The notes: a model not told the origin generated them from the letters alone. A stretch of DNA of 64,000 nucleotides from Cupriavidus sp. AU9028 (GCF_019795295.1 NZ_JAIMCG010000004.1:248001-312000); one strand, 5' to 3'; counted from the stretch's first letter, positions 16,310-25,989 are shown. Translations and numbers: made by a program.

Positions 16310-17896
16310 ATGCCTTCGCTCCGTCGTACCCTGCAATCCCTCGTCATCGGCGCCAGCCTGTGCTGCGCCGCCGCAGCGGTGCCCGCCCAGGCCGCGCCAC
16401 TGGTGATTGGCCTGTCCGGCGACATTACCTCGCTGGACCCGCACTATCACAACGTCACGCCCAACGCGAACGTCGCCGAGCACATGTTCGAGACGCTGAT
16501 CGCCAAGGACGAAAAGATGCGCTTCAAGCCGGCCCTGGCGGTTAGCTGGAAAGCCATCGACGACAGCAACTGGGAAGTGAAGCTGCGGCCGGGCGTACGC
16601 TTTCATGACGGCTCGGAATTCACCGCCGATGACGTGGTGTTCTCGCTGGCCCGGCCTGCCACGGTCAAGAACAGCCCGTCGCCCTACACCATCTACACCA
16701 AGGCGTTTCGCAAGGTGGTGGCGGTGGACAAGCTGACGGTGCGCATCACGACGGACGGGCCGTATCCGCTGGTGCCGAACGACCTGTCGACCATCTACAT
16801 GGTGTCGAAGAAGGCTGCGGGCAACGCCAGTTCCGACGACTTCAACAGCGGCAAGGCGATGGTCGGCACGGGCCCGTACAAGTTCGCGGCCTTTCGCAAG
16901 GGAGACCGTGTCGAGCTGGCGCGCAACGACGCGTACTGGGGCAGCAAGCCGGAATGGGAAACGGTGTCGCTGCGCATCCTGACCAACGATGCGCCGCGCG
17001 TGGCCGCGCTGCTGGCGGGCGACGTGCAGGTGATCGAGAACGTGCCGACGTCGGATATCCGCAAGCTCAGCGCCGACCCGAACGTATCCGTCTACAAGGT
17101 GCCCACGTTCCGGATGATGTACCTGCATATGGATACCCACCGCGACGTCTCGCCCTTCGTCGCGGACAAGGCCGGACGCCCCCTGCAGAAGAACCCCCTC
17201 AAGGACGCGCGGGTGCGGCAAGCGATCTCCAGGGCCATCTCGCGCCAGGCGATCGTCGATCGCGTGATGGAGGGCGCCGCGGAACCGACCGGGCAGCTGG
17301 TCAACAGCTCGCTGTTCGGTCATGTGCCGGGCCTGAAGCCGGATGCGGCCGACGCGGCCGCGGCGAAGAAACTGCTGGCGGAAGCGGGCTACCCCGATGG
17401 CTTTCAGCTGACGCTGCATTCGCCCAACAACCGCTATGTCAACGACGAACAGGTGGCGCAGGTCATCGCCTCGATGCTGACGCGCATCGGCATCCAGACG
17501 CGTGTCGAAGCCATGCCGTCCGCGACCTTCTTCACGCGCGCCAACAAGCTGGACTTCTCGTTCCTGCTGGCCGGCTGGGGCGCGGACACAGGCGAAGCGG
17601 GCTCGTCGCTGAAGTCGTTGCTGGCGACCTATGATACCGAGAAGGGCTGGGGCGCATCGAACCGCGGCCGCTACAGCAACCCGGCGCTCGATGCCAAGCT
17701 GTCGGCGGCGTTGACCACCATCGACGACGGGGCTCGCGAGAAGCTGCTGCAGGAGGCCACCGAGATCGGCATCAAGGATTACGGGGTCATCCCGCTGTAC
17801 TACCAGATCAACGTCTGGGCAGCAAAGAAGGGCTATGTGGTGACGCCCCGTCAGGACGAACGGACGTACGCCTTCGGGATCGTGCGAGGGCGCTAG
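16310..17896 (+). CDS. ABC transporter periplasmic binding protein, family 5 (peptide/opine type)
   Basis: Periplasmic solute receptor of the DppA/OppA superfamily. ATG 16310 gives 528 residues with a signal peptide (MPSLRRTLQSLVIG... ending AQA). The family signature is clear: PLVIGLSGDITSLDPHYHNV at the mature N-terminus, RPGVRFHDGSEFTADDVVFSL, GTGPYKF, and late VRQAISRAISRQAIVDRV. Substrates in this family include peptides, opines, nickel and glutathione; nothing here decides. No permease or ATPase gene adjoins, so it must work with components elsewhere. Its stop overlaps the convergent next gene by 4 bases. Confidence 0.92.
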   Translation: MPSLRRTLQSLVIGASLCCAAAAVPAQAAPLVIGLSGDITSLDPHYHNVTPNANVAEHMFETLIAKDEKMRFKPALAVSWKAIDDSNWEVKLRPGVRFHDGSEFTADDVVFSLARPATVKNSPSPYTIYTKAFRKVVAVDKLTVRITTDGPYPLVPNDLSTIYMVSKKAAGNASSDDFNSGKAMVGTGPYKFAAFRKGDRVELARNDAYWGSKPEWETVSLRILTNDAPRVAALLAGDVQVIENVPTSDIRKLSADPNVSVYKVPTFRMMYLHMDTHRDVSPFVADKAGRPLQKNPLKDARVRQAISRAISRQAIVDRVMEGAAEPTGQLVNSSLFGHVPGLKPDAADAAAAKKLLAEAGYPDGFQLTLHSPNNRYVNDEQVAQVIASMLTRIGIQTRVEAMPSATFFTRANKLDFSFLLAGWGADTGEAGSSLKSLLATYDTEKGWGASNRGRYSNPALDAKLSAALTTIDDGAREKLLQEATEIGIKDYGVIPLYYQINVWAAKKGYVVTPRQDERTYAFGIVRGR

Positions 17897-19236
17897 CGCG
17901 CGCTTGCCACCCTCGGCAGCGGATCGGTCCAGAGCCGCTTCAGCGCTTGCAGCGCCTCGTGCGCATGGTCCTTGCCCTCACGCGGCAGGGACCGCTCCAG
18001 CAGATCGAACCCGGCGGGCAGATTCAGGTTGGCAAGCAAGGGCGATTTTGTGGAGGCCATACGGGTCAACCGGTCCGTCAATGCTTGGGCGATCGTGGCG
18101 CGCAGGTCGAGCGGCAGATCCGCCTGCCGTGACTCGAGCAGATGCATCAGCATGTGGATCCGGCCCGGCAGTTCCTTCTCGCGCAAGGGATCAAGCAAGC
18201 CGCCGGCGAGCCAGGCACGCATCCAGGCAGCACGGGCGTCCGGATGCTGGGCAAGCATCAGTTCGATGCCTTCGGCCACCGTGCCGTTGGTCATCTGCGC
18301 TCCCAGCCCCAGCAGCCCCTTTAATTCGCCAGAATTCGCCAGATCGATGGCCGCGCCTCCGAGCAGCTCGCGCGTTGTCGGGTCCTTGCGCAGGTTGTCC
18401 GCACCGAGCAGAAGCGCCAGTAGCACAATGAGATCAGCGCGCGACGATGCCGGCTCGTCCCCATCGCTTCGGCAAAAGAGCAGCACCCGGTCCAGCGCTT
18501 GCTGCCTGGCCTCTCCCGTGAGCGGGGCGATTCGCTGGGCGGTTTCCACCATGTGCGCGTGCGGGTGGTCGCGCAGCTGCGCCAGTTCCGCGCCGCAAGC
18601 AGAAGGCCACTGCTCGCCGCGCTTGGCCGCCCTGCCCAGGGCCAGCACGATCGGAAACCGGTACTTCGCCGGCGTGCGTGCCGCCGCCTGAAACAGCCTG
18701 ACCCACAGCACATCGGCATGCTGTCGGGTCTCGTCCGACCAGTTCTGGCACCATCGTTGCCCGCAATCGATTGCCGCGACGACCCACGCGGCGGCGGTCT
18801 GTGGACGCTCAGCCACACATTCTTCGATCCGGGCGACAAGGCCTCGGAACGCTTCGACGTAGGCTAGCCCGCCCTCGTTGGCTGCCTTCTCCAATTGCGC
18901 GCCCAGCGCCGCCGTGTCGAGCCCGATCGTGACGGAGACGCCAGCGGAGCGCTGTCCCTCCAGGGTACGGATTATCTGGCGGTCCTCTGCGTTCAGGCTC
19001 CAGCATGCGCTGCCCTCCAGGCGGAACCAGCTGCGGGCATGGAAGATGAGCCAGGCCACGATGGAAGGAAAATCCTTGAGGCCACAGGTATCAAGACGCC
19101 GCGCGGTGGCGCAGCGCCTTTCGCTATCCCACGTGATGGAAACCCGGATGCTTTGGCGATACAGGAAGACATTGCAGGCGGCACTGGAGGTACCGTGGTC
19201 CGCCAGCGAAAAGCGCGGAGCCGACTCGACGTTCAT
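17893..19236 (-). CDS. Unrecognised helical protein (447 aa), possible effector
   Basis: Family not recognised. ATG 19236 is preferred; an upstream in-frame TTG at 19266 would add 10 residues, and neither has a good ribosome site. No signal peptide. Residues about 1-95 are mixed and contain several Cys and Trp; from about 100 on the protein is helical and Ala/Leu-rich. Two segments repeat the P-x-x-x-R turn plus helix pattern of the protein at 3188-5209 (RTPAKYRFPIVLALGRA and LPLDLRATIAQALTDRL). The gene stands alone and is convergent with the ABC receptor gene. Weak resemblance only; it could also be an ordinary orphan protein. Confidence 0.6.
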   Translation of the reverse strand: MNVESAPRFSLADHGTSSAACNVFLYRQSIRVSITWDSERRCATARRLDTCGLKDFPSIVAWLIFHARSWFRLEGSACWSLNAEDRQIIRTLEGQRSAGVSVTIGLDTAALGAQLEKAANEGGLAYVEAFRGLVARIEECVAERPQTAAAWVVAAIDCGQRWCQNWSDETRQHADVLWVRLFQAAARTPAKYRFPIVLALGRAAKRGEQWPSACGAELAQLRDHPHAHMVETAQRIAPLTGEARQQALDRVLLFCRSDGDEPASSRADLIVLLALLLGADNLRKDPTTRELLGGAAIDLANSGELKGLLGLGAQMTNGTVAEGIELMLAQHPDARAAWMRAWLAGGLLDPLREKELPGRIHMLMHLLESRQADLPLDLRATIAQALTDRLTRMASTKSPLLANLNLPAGFDLLERSLPREGKDHAHEALQALKRLWTDPLPRVASAR

Positions 19237-19338
19237 GAGGGCAGGTAGAGGACGTGGCAGCAACAAGTTCTGAAGCTTGTACGAGCCGCAGCGCCCTGGC
19301 TATCCCGTCTGGCCGAATTGTTCGCTTTTGCGCCGCGC

Positions 19339-19917
19339 CTACCCCTGCACGCCGCGCTCGCTGTCAGGGTGGAACGACTCTGGCACGAGAGAGTAGATCG
19401 CGGCAGGTCGAGGAACACCATTGAGCACCAGCCGGTTGCGCGCGATGCACTCGAGCATGGCGCCCGTCTTTTCGGCGACCCGCCGGCTGGCGACATTGTC
19501 CCGGTCGGCGACGATCTCGATCCGGGTCAGTCGAAGGCGGTGGAAGCCAAAGCAGGCCATCATCACGGCGGCTCTGGTGGCGAGCCCCTTGCCCTGCCGT
19601 CCCTGCCGGATCCAATAGCCCAGGTTCGCCATATTGCATTCGGGCATCAGCTGGTTCAGCGCGACGCCGCCGTACAGTTGCCGTCCGTCCTCGGAGAACA
19701 CGCCGATATCATAGGCAAGACCGCTGGCCATGTTCTCCGTGCACAGCTCGAACCACAGCTGGGCGTCGCGCACGCTGTAGCGCGGGCTGGCCCATGGCAT
19801 CCAGCGTCCCAGCGTGGACATCGACTCGCGCACCGCGGTGGCGAACTGCTCGGCGTCGGCCTGCCGGAATGGCCGAAGAGAGAACCCGTCGCCGCGCATG
19901 ATCGGCATCGAAGCCAC
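19339..19917 (-). CDS. GNAT-family N-acetyltransferase (RimJ/RimL-like)
   Basis: Acetyl-CoA-dependent acetyltransferase, of the type that modifies protein N-termini or small molecules. I take GTG 19917, because AAGGAG lies in good position, giving 192 residues; ATG 19908 is an alternative. It begins with the RimJ/RimL style LRPFRQADAEQFATAV and has the acetyl-CoA loop GYWIRQGRQGKGLATRAA followed by the GFHRLRLTRIEIVADRDNVASRRVAEKTG run. Substrate not predictable. It follows the MBL hydrolase gene by 13 bases on the same strand, so they form one unit. Confidence 0.9.
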   Translation of the reverse strand: MASMPIMRGDGFSLRPFRQADAEQFATAVRESMSTLGRWMPWASPRYSVRDAQLWFELCTENMASGLAYDIGVFSEDGRQLYGGVALNQLMPECNMANLGYWIRQGRQGKGLATRAAVMMACFGFHRLRLTRIEIVADRDNVASRRVAEKTGAMLECIARNRLVLNGVPRPAAIYSLVPESFHPDSERGVQG

Positions 19918-19930
19918 CGCCTTGCTCCTT

Positions 19931-20902
19931 TCAGTCCTGGTTCAGCAACAGATCCTGCTCCAGGCGGGCGGCACCCGCGCGTACCAGTGCCGCCATGACA
20001 TCGTCCAGCAGCGCCGGGCGCGAAATCCCGCCGAGCGCGCCGGTGCGGACCGTCTCGATCAACGTGGCCGATTCCATCCACGCCAGCATGGCGTCGCGGC
20101 GCATCTGCCGCTGTTCCAGCAACTTGAACTTCAGCAGCACCCGCATGGCGTGCAGGGCGTTGCGTTTCGGGTCCGCGCGCAGGTAGGCCAGACGACCGGC
20201 AGCCCGCTCCAGCGCCTCGGCCACATCGGTGAAGACGGCGCCGTGCCCTGGGATGACGAGGCGCACGTCGAGCGTAGCGATCCGCTCCAGCACCGCCTGC
20301 TGTTCCGCAAACCCGCTCTCGCCCTCCAGCTCCGGAAAGATCACGCCGAACCCGTTCTGCCAGAGGGCATCGCCCGATATCAGGGTGCCGGCTTCGGGGG
20401 CGTACAGCATGACCGCATGGGGATCGTGCCCGGGAGCGGCGATGACCTGCCAGTCGAGTCCGCCAAGCCGCAGCGCCTGTCCGTCATGCAGCAGCGCATC
20501 GCTGGTGAAGCGCTCGCACTGTTGACCGGTGGGGCCGTAGGTCAGCGCATCGGTATCCCAGCGAACGACGGCGTCCGCGTCGCCCGCGGGTATCCATGTT
20601 TGCGGCTGCCAGCGCCGCTGCAGCGCGGCGTTGCCGCCGCAATGGTCGGAGTGCAGGTGGGTATTGATCAGGCGCCGCAGCGGCCGGCCCTGCAGCGCGG
20701 ACTCGACCAGCGCGACCGTCTGCGCGGCATGCGACAGGTAGCCCGAGTCGATCAGCACGGTATCGTCGCCGTCCACGAGCAGCACGTTGTTGGCCGATAG
20801 CCATCCGCGTTCGAATACCCGCATGCCGCGCGGCAGCGCGCCGCTGGCGCCGTTGGCCGGCGCGGCTTGCGGATTGCCGCTCGTCCTTGTCTGCATGATC
20901 AT
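19931..20902 (-). CDS. Metallo-beta-lactamase-fold hydrolase
   Basis: Dinuclear-metal hydrolase of 323 residues. The metal motif reads THLHSDHCGG (HxHxDH), with later His in AAPGHDPHAVM and GHG (VIPGHGAVF), and the second-shell Asp in LISGDALW. An extra C-terminal helical domain (after about residue 230) is seen in the lactonase/thioesterase-like subgroup. Substrate unknown. Its ATG overlaps the stop of the DUF1289 gene by 4 bases (ATGA), so translation is coupled, and the acetyltransferase follows. Confidence 0.9.
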   Translation of the reverse strand: MIMQTRTSGNPQAAPANGASGALPRGMRVFERGWLSANNVLLVDGDDTVLIDSGYLSHAAQTVALVESALQGRPLRRLINTHLHSDHCGGNAALQRRWQPQTWIPAGDADAVVRWDTDALTYGPTGQQCERFTSDALLHDGQALRLGGLDWQVIAAPGHDPHAVMLYAPEAGTLISGDALWQNGFGVIFPELEGESGFAEQQAVLERIATLDVRLVIPGHGAVFTDVAEALERAAGRLAYLRADPKRNALHAMRVLLKFKLLEQRQMRRDAMLAWMESATLIETVRTGALGGISRPALLDDVMAALVRAGAARLEQDLLLNQD

Positions 20903-21123
20903 GCCGCCGCCCGTTGCGCCACCGCTCGCCAGATGGCCCGCTTGTCGGCCTCGCTGTAGCCGGACCAGCCGGCAATCTCTTCGATGGTCCGCAAGCAGCC
21001 CTCGCAGTAGCCATCGTCAGACATGCGGCAGACATTCCGGCAGGGCGAAGCGACGGGGCTGGCATATTGCGCCGCAATCGAGCGGCGGCGCAGATCGGCG
21101 GCTAGTCTGGATTCGCTCGGCAT
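20899..21123 (-). CDS. DUF1289 small Cys-rich protein
   Basis: From ATG 21123 the product has 74 residues; an in-frame GTG at 21171 would add 16 hydrophobic residues without a better ribosome site. The DUF1289 pattern is complete: SPCRNVCRM, then CEGCLRTIEEIAGW and a C-terminal helix. The four Cys suggest binding of iron-sulfur or zinc; the role is unknown. Coupled to the MBL hydrolase gene. Confidence 0.85.
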   Translation of the reverse strand: MPSESRLAADLRRRSIAAQYASPVASPCRNVCRMSDDGYCEGCLRTIEEIAGWSGYSEADKRAIWRAVAQRAAA

Positions 21124-21289
21124 GACGGGAAGCAGGGTGAGGACAGTCAAGTGTAGCGCCAATAAAGGCACCTCACTGACCGGGACCGCCAGCAGCAGGG
21201 GCTCCGGCGTCAGACGCGGCTGGGGGCCGAGGCTCCCTGTGTTGGCAAGGACGGCATTTGCCAGAACCGCTGCAACTCGATGATTCCGG

Positions 21290-21796
21290 CTACACGTGCG
21301 ATGCCTGTGCGACGTCGGCCACTTCCGCCCCGGTCATCTGCTGCAACTGCTGCGGGGTGAGATTGAACACCGCGTGCGGATGCCCGGCAGCCGCCCACAG
21401 GCTGTCGAAGCCGAACAGGTCGCGGTCCAGCAGCATGACCGGCGTGACCGCGTGGCCGATCGGGCAGACGCCGCCAATGGCGTAGCCGGTCTTCTCCCGG
21501 ACAAAACGGGCGTCGGCCTTGCCCAGTGCACCGACCCGCGCCGCCACCTTGGTTTCGTCGACCCGATTGCCGCCGCTGGCGATCACCAGCACCGGCGCAT
21601 CGTCTTCCAGGCGGCGGAAGATGATCGACTTGGCGATCTGCGCCACCGAGCAGCCGAGCCCGGCCGCGGCCTCGGCCGAGGTCTTGCCCGACGCCGGCAA
21701 CATCACGATCGGCTTGTCATGGCCGAGTTCGGCCAGCAGCCGTGCCACGCGCTGCGCGGACTCCGGCAAGGTTGCGCGCGTCTGGTCCTGATCCAT
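21290..21796 (-). CDS. YbaK/EbsC-family aminoacyl-tRNA deacylase
   Basis: Cytoplasmic editing enzyme that removes wrongly attached amino acids (often Cys or Ala on tRNA-Pro). ATG 21796 has GGGAG upstream and gives 168 residues. Family features: AAAGLGCSVAQIAKSIIFR with the conserved Lys, VLVIASGGNRVDETKVA, and the glycine-rich GGVCPIGH motif. This is a short free-standing deacylase, not ProX of the prolyl-tRNA synthetase. It sits 30 bases before the HMG-CoA lyase stop, at the tail of the leucine cluster. Confidence 0.9.
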   Translation of the reverse strand: MDQDQTRATLPESAQRVARLLAELGHDKPIVMLPASGKTSAEAAAGLGCSVAQIAKSIIFRRLEDDAPVLVIASGGNRVDETKVAARVGALGKADARFVREKTGYAIGGVCPIGHAVTPVMLLDRDLFGFDSLWAAAGHPHAVFNLTPQQLQQMTGAEVADVAQASHV

Positions 21797-21826
21797 CCCT
21801 CGTGTCTCCCGTCGCTTGAACAACGA

Positions 21827-22756
21827 TCAGGCGCAGGCCGGCATGCCGTCGTTCGCCCAGCGCGTCAGCAGGGCGCGTCCTACGCGCGACTGATTGGGGC
21901 GATCGATGGCCTGCGAGATGAACTCGCCGGCGCGCACCACCTTCTCCAGATCGATTCCCGTTCGCACGCCCATGCCGTGCAGCATGTACAGCACGTCCTC
22001 GGTCGCCACGTTGCCGGTTGCGCCCTTGGCATAGGGACAGCCGCCCAGGCCCGCAACCGATGCATGGAAGATCTGGATGCCGACGTCGAGGCTGGCGAGG
22101 ATGTTGGACAGTGCCTGGCCATAGGTATCGTGAAAATGGCCGGAAAGCCGGTCCAGCGGAAACTCCGCTGCGGCGGCGCGCATGACGTCCTGCACCTTGC
22201 CCGGCGTGCCCACGCCAATGGTGTCGGCGATATCGATCTCGTCGCAGCCCAGTTCGCGCATGCGCACCACCACGTCGGCCACCGCGGACGCCGGCACGTC
22301 GCCCTGGTACGGGCATCCGAGCGAGCAGGAGATGCTGCCGCGCAGCCGGATACCCTTCTCCTTCGCCGCGGCCGCGACCGGCTCGAAGCGCTGGATCGAC
22401 TCGGCGATGGAACAGTTGATGTTCTTCTGCGAGAAGGCTTCGCTAGCGGCGCCGAAGATCACCACTTCATCGGCGCCGGCCGCCACTGCGCCCTCGAAGC
22501 CCTTCATGTTGGGCGTCAGCACGGAGTACAGCGTGCCGGGGCGGCGCTGGATGCGGCCCATCACCTCGGCGCCGTCCGCCATCTGCGGCACCCACTTGGG
22601 CGATACGAAGGATGCTGCTTCGATATTGGTGAAGCCGGCATCGGTCAGGCGATCGATCAGCGCGACCTTGACATCGGCCGGCACCATCGACTTCTCGTTC
22701 TGCAGGCCGTCGCGAGGGCCGACCTCGACGATCTTCACGTAGTTTGCCTGGTTCAT
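21827..22756 (-). CDS. liuE: Hydroxymethylglutaryl-CoA lyase
   Basis: Last step of leucine breakdown: cleaves HMG-CoA to acetoacetate and acetyl-CoA. The 309-residue TIM-barrel protein starts KIVEVGPRDGLQNE (metal and substrate Arg-Asp) and has the metal His pair in SGHFHDTYGQA and the catalytic Cys loop GGCPYAKGATGN followed by VATEDVLYM. The known bacterial names are liuE, mvaB or yngG. Neighbours supply every other step of the pathway. Confidence 0.96.
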   Translation of the reverse strand: MNQANYVKIVEVGPRDGLQNEKSMVPADVKVALIDRLTDAGFTNIEAASFVSPKWVPQMADGAEVMGRIQRRPGTLYSVLTPNMKGFEGAVAAGADEVVIFGAASEAFSQKNINCSIAESIQRFEPVAAAAKEKGIRLRGSISCSLGCPYQGDVPASAVADVVVRMRELGCDEIDIADTIGVGTPGKVQDVMRAAAAEFPLDRLSGHFHDTYGQALSNILASLDVGIQIFHASVAGLGGCPYAKGATGNVATEDVLYMLHGMGVRTGIDLEKVVRAGEFISQAIDRPNQSRVGRALLTRWANDGMPACA

Positions 22757-22827
22757 CGCTGCTCCTCGAATGGTGGAGCCGCCGCCATCGTGCGGCGGCG
22801 GCGGTCAGGGGCGTCGAACTCTGCGGT

Positions 22828-23769
22828 TCAATAGCCCCGCTGCAGGTCGACCACGCCCGCGATGGGGCGGCCGGCCTGCAAGGCGCGGATCTTGTCGGCG
22901 ATCTGCGCAATGCTGTCTTCGCGCAACGTCAGCGCGGCAATATGCGGCGTGATGGTGATGCGCGGTTCCTGCCAGAACGGGTGGTCGGCGGGCAGCGGTT
23001 CCTTGCGAAACACGTCCAGCGTCGCGCCCGCGATCTGGCCCTGCTGCACGGCGGCGAGCAGGTCCTCGTCGACCACGTGCGGGCCGCGCGCCACGTTGAT
23101 CAGGTAGGCACCCTTGGCAAGCCGCGCGAGCAGGCCGCCATCGATGATGTTCTCGGTTTCCGGCGTCAGCGGCAACACATTGACCAGCACCCGCAGCCCA
23201 TCCAGGAATGCCGCCTGCCCTTGCTCGCCGGCATGGCACTCGACGCCTTCCACGCTGCGTGCCGAGCGGCTCCAGCCGCGCACGGGGAAACCGAAGCTGG
23301 CCAGGGCCCGGGCAATCTGCGCGCCCAGCGTGCCGATGCCCATCACACCGATGGTGAAGTCGGCACGGCGATTGGGCTTGAGGAACTTCCAGGTGCCGGC
23401 ACGCTGCTGTGCCGCGAACTCGTCCATGCGGCGGAAATAGCGCAGCACTGCATGGGTCACGTACTCGACCATCTGGGCGCCCATGCCGGCGTCGTCCAGA
23501 CGCACGATCGGCACGCTGGCGGGCAGCGCCTCGGGATCGGCATCGCGCAGCTGCAGGATGCCGTCAACGCCGGCACCGAGGTTGAAGACCGCTTTCAGAT
23601 CGGTCCTTCCGCGCAGCATCTCGACCGGGGGGCGCCAGACCACCGCATAGTCGACCGGCTGGCCCTGGCTCTGCTCCCAGGTCACGCATTCCGCCTCGGG
23701 CAGGGCCTCGGCGAATCCCTCGATCCACGGATCATATCGGCCATCGGGGACGTACAGCTGCACCTTCAT
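22828..23769 (-). CDS. ghrA: Glyoxylate/hydroxypyruvate reductase A-type (D-2-hydroxyacid dehydrogenase)
   Basis: NAD(P)H-dependent reductase of glyoxylate or hydroxypyruvate, 313 residues. The dinucleotide fold is GIGTLGAQIARAL. The catalytic set is visible: Arg in INVARGPHVVDE, Glu in DVFRKEPLP and His in TITPHIAALT. Length and the N-terminal LYVPDGRYDPWIEGF pattern fit GhrA of E. coli. Its place between two leucine-pathway genes, with aceK further upstream, suggests a tie to glyoxylate made by the bypass; this is inference. Confidence 0.88.
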   Translation of the reverse strand: MKVQLYVPDGRYDPWIEGFAEALPEAECVTWEQSQGQPVDYAVVWRPPVEMLRGRTDLKAVFNLGAGVDGILQLRDADPEALPASVPIVRLDDAGMGAQMVEYVTHAVLRYFRRMDEFAAQQRAGTWKFLKPNRRADFTIGVMGIGTLGAQIARALASFGFPVRGWSRSARSVEGVECHAGEQGQAAFLDGLRVLVNVLPLTPETENIIDGGLLARLAKGAYLINVARGPHVVDEDLLAAVQQGQIAGATLDVFRKEPLPADHPFWQEPRITITPHIAALTLREDSIAQIADKIRALQAGRPIAGVVDLQRGY

Positions 23770-23885
23770 CGCTTCTCCACGTTATCGCTGTTGTGTCGGG
23801 ATATTGTCGCAGAGTCGGCGGAACTGCTGTGGCCTGGCCGGGCAGGCCCTGCCTCCGACTCCGCCGGCCAGCCGCCTCGGCAACC

Positions 23886-25910
23886 TCAACCCGCTGCCGC
23901 GTCGAAGCCCAGCAGCTGCTCTCCTTCGCCGACCTGGTCTCCGACCGCGTATAGCACCTCGCCCACCACGCCGTCGGCCGGCGCGCTGATGGTGTGCTCC
24001 ATCTTCATCGCCTCCATCACCAGCAGCGGCGTGCCCCGGGTGACGCGCGCGCCGGCCTCGACCATCACGGCGATGACCTTGCCCGGCATCGGCGCGGTCA
24101 GCTTGCCGCCTTCGCCCTCCGCCTCGCCGGCATGGGCGAGCGGGTCGAGCCACTGCAGCACGGCGTGACGGCCCGCGGCGAAGACATGGAACACCTCGCC
24201 GTCATGGTGGACCTTGCCGTGGGTACGCCGGGTGCCAAGGTCGACGTGGATATCGTCGTGGATGCACTGGGCGCGGAAGGGTGCGGCCTGATCGGCATAG
24301 ACCAGCGTGCTGCCCCTGGCGTCGGCATGCAGCGTCGCCTCCAGGGTCTGTTCGCCAGCGGTGAAGCGCAATACGCGTTGCGCGCCGCCGTTCATCCGCC
24401 AGGGGCCGGCGTGAGTCCATGGCGATTGCGGATCGGCTGCGTCGATGCGGCGCTCGCGCGTCTCCATGTCCAGCAGCGACGCGACGGCCAGCGCGACGAT
24501 CTCGATGCCGATGGGCGCCGGCGCCGGGAACAGCCCCGCCTCATGCCGAGCGATCAGGCCGGTGTCCAGATCGGCCTCGGTGAAGGGGCGCGAGGCGACC
24601 AGCCGCTGCAGGAAAGCAATGTTGGTACTCAGACCCGTGACGTGGTAGTTGGCCAGCGCCTGCCGCATGCGCGCAAGCGCTTCATCGCGGTCCTTGCCCC
24701 AGACGATCAGCTTGGCGATCATCGGGTCGTAGTACGGACTGATGGCGTCGCCCTCGCGCACGCCGGCATCGATGCGCACGCCGGCCGGCCCGTGGATATC
24801 GCCACCGCGCATGAACTGCACCGCGGGCGGCGTGCGCAGGTAGCGCAGCGTGCCGGTCGAAGGCAGGAATCCCTTGTCCGGATTCTCGGCGTAGACGCGC
24901 GCCTCGAGCGCATGGCCGTCGATGCGCAGCTGCTGCTGCGACAGCGGCAGCGGCTCGCCGGCCGCCACGCGCAGCTGCCATTCCACCAGGTCCTGGCCGG
25001 TGATCATCTCCGTCACCGGATGCTCGACCTGCAGCCGCGTGTTCATCTCCATGAAGTAGAACGAGCCGTCCTGGTTGGCGATGAATTCCACCGTGCCGGC
25101 GCCCACGTAGCCCACGGCACGGGCAGCGGCGACGGCGGCCTCGCCCATCGCGCGGCGCCGCTCCTCGGTCATGCCCGGCGCCGGGGCTTCCTCCAGCACC
25201 TTCTGGTGGCGTCGCTGCACCGAGCAATCGCGCTCGAACAGGTAGACGCAATTACCCTGCGTGTCCGCGAACACCTGGATTTCGATATGGCGGGGGCGGG
25301 TCAGGTATTTCTCGACCAGCACCTTGTCGTCGCCGAAGCTGGCGCTGGCCTCGCGCTTGACCGATGCCAGCGCGGCCTCGAAGCTCTCGCCATCCTCGAC
25401 CACGCGCATCCCCTTGCCGCCGCCGCCGGCGCTCGCCTTGAGCAGCACCGGATAGCCGATGCGGTCGGCCTCGCGGCGCAGCAGCGCCGGGCTTTGGTCC
25501 TCGCCGTGATAGCCGGGCACCAGCGGCACGTTCGCGCGCTCCATCAATTGCTTGGCGGCGCTCTTGCTGCCCATGGCGCGAATGGCCGAGGCGGGCGGGC
25601 CGATGAAGACGAGCCCCGCCGCGGCGCAGGCCTCGGCGAAGGCATCGTTCTCGGACAGGAAGCCGTAGCCGGGATGAATCGCCTGCGCGCCGGTGGCCCG
25701 GGCCATCTCGATGATGTGGTCGCCGCGCAGATAGCTGTCGCGGGCGGCTGCCCCGCCAATATGCACCGCCTCGTCGCAATACGAGACATGCCGCGCGTTG
25801 GCGTCGGCATCCGAATAGACAGCGACGGTACGGATGCCCAGGCGCCGGCAGGTCGCGGCCACACGGCAGGCGATCTCGCCGCGGTTGGCAATCAGGATCT
25901 TGGTGAACAT
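23886..25910 (-). CDS. liuD: Methylcrotonyl-CoA carboxylase, biotin carboxylase/biotin carrier subunit
   Basis: Alpha subunit (674 aa) of the biotin-dependent carboxylase that turns 3-methylcrotonyl-CoA into 3-methylglutaconyl-CoA using bicarbonate and ATP. Order of domains: biotin carboxylase N-domain (KILIANRGEIACRV), ATP-grasp (KASAGGGGKGMRVV), C-domain, linker, and biotinyl domain with VMEAMKMEH near the C-terminus, where Lys636 would carry biotin. The partner subunit liuB is at 32627-34234 and the other leucine genes flank it, which separates it from acetyl- or propionyl-CoA carboxylase. The biotin synthesis genes end 79 bases upstream on the same strand. Confidence 0.93.
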   Translation of the reverse strand: MFTKILIANRGEIACRVAATCRRLGIRTVAVYSDADANARHVSYCDEAVHIGGAAARDSYLRGDHIIEMARATGAQAIHPGYGFLSENDAFAEACAAAGLVFIGPPASAIRAMGSKSAAKQLMERANVPLVPGYHGEDQSPALLRREADRIGYPVLLKASAGGGGKGMRVVEDGESFEAALASVKREASASFGDDKVLVEKYLTRPRHIEIQVFADTQGNCVYLFERDCSVQRRHQKVLEEAPAPGMTEERRRAMGEAAVAAARAVGYVGAGTVEFIANQDGSFYFMEMNTRLQVEHPVTEMITGQDLVEWQLRVAAGEPLPLSQQQLRIDGHALEARVYAENPDKGFLPSTGTLRYLRTPPAVQFMRGGDIHGPAGVRIDAGVREGDAISPYYDPMIAKLIVWGKDRDEALARMRQALANYHVTGLSTNIAFLQRLVASRPFTEADLDTGLIARHEAGLFPAPAPIGIEIVALAVASLLDMETRERRIDAADPQSPWTHAGPWRMNGGAQRVLRFTAGEQTLEATLHADARGSTLVYADQAAPFRAQCIHDDIHVDLGTRRTHGKVHHDGEVFHVFAAGRHAVLQWLDPLAHAGEAEGEGGKLTAPMPGKVIAVMVEAGARVTRGTPLLVMEAMKMEHTISAPADGVVGEVLYAVGDQVGEGEQLLGFDAAAG

Positions 25911-25989
25911 GTCTCCTCCTCGTTGGATTGGGGGAACGGCGACCGCTCGCTGTCCGTGTCCGCCGCACGCTGTGCAGCGGACACCGTCG

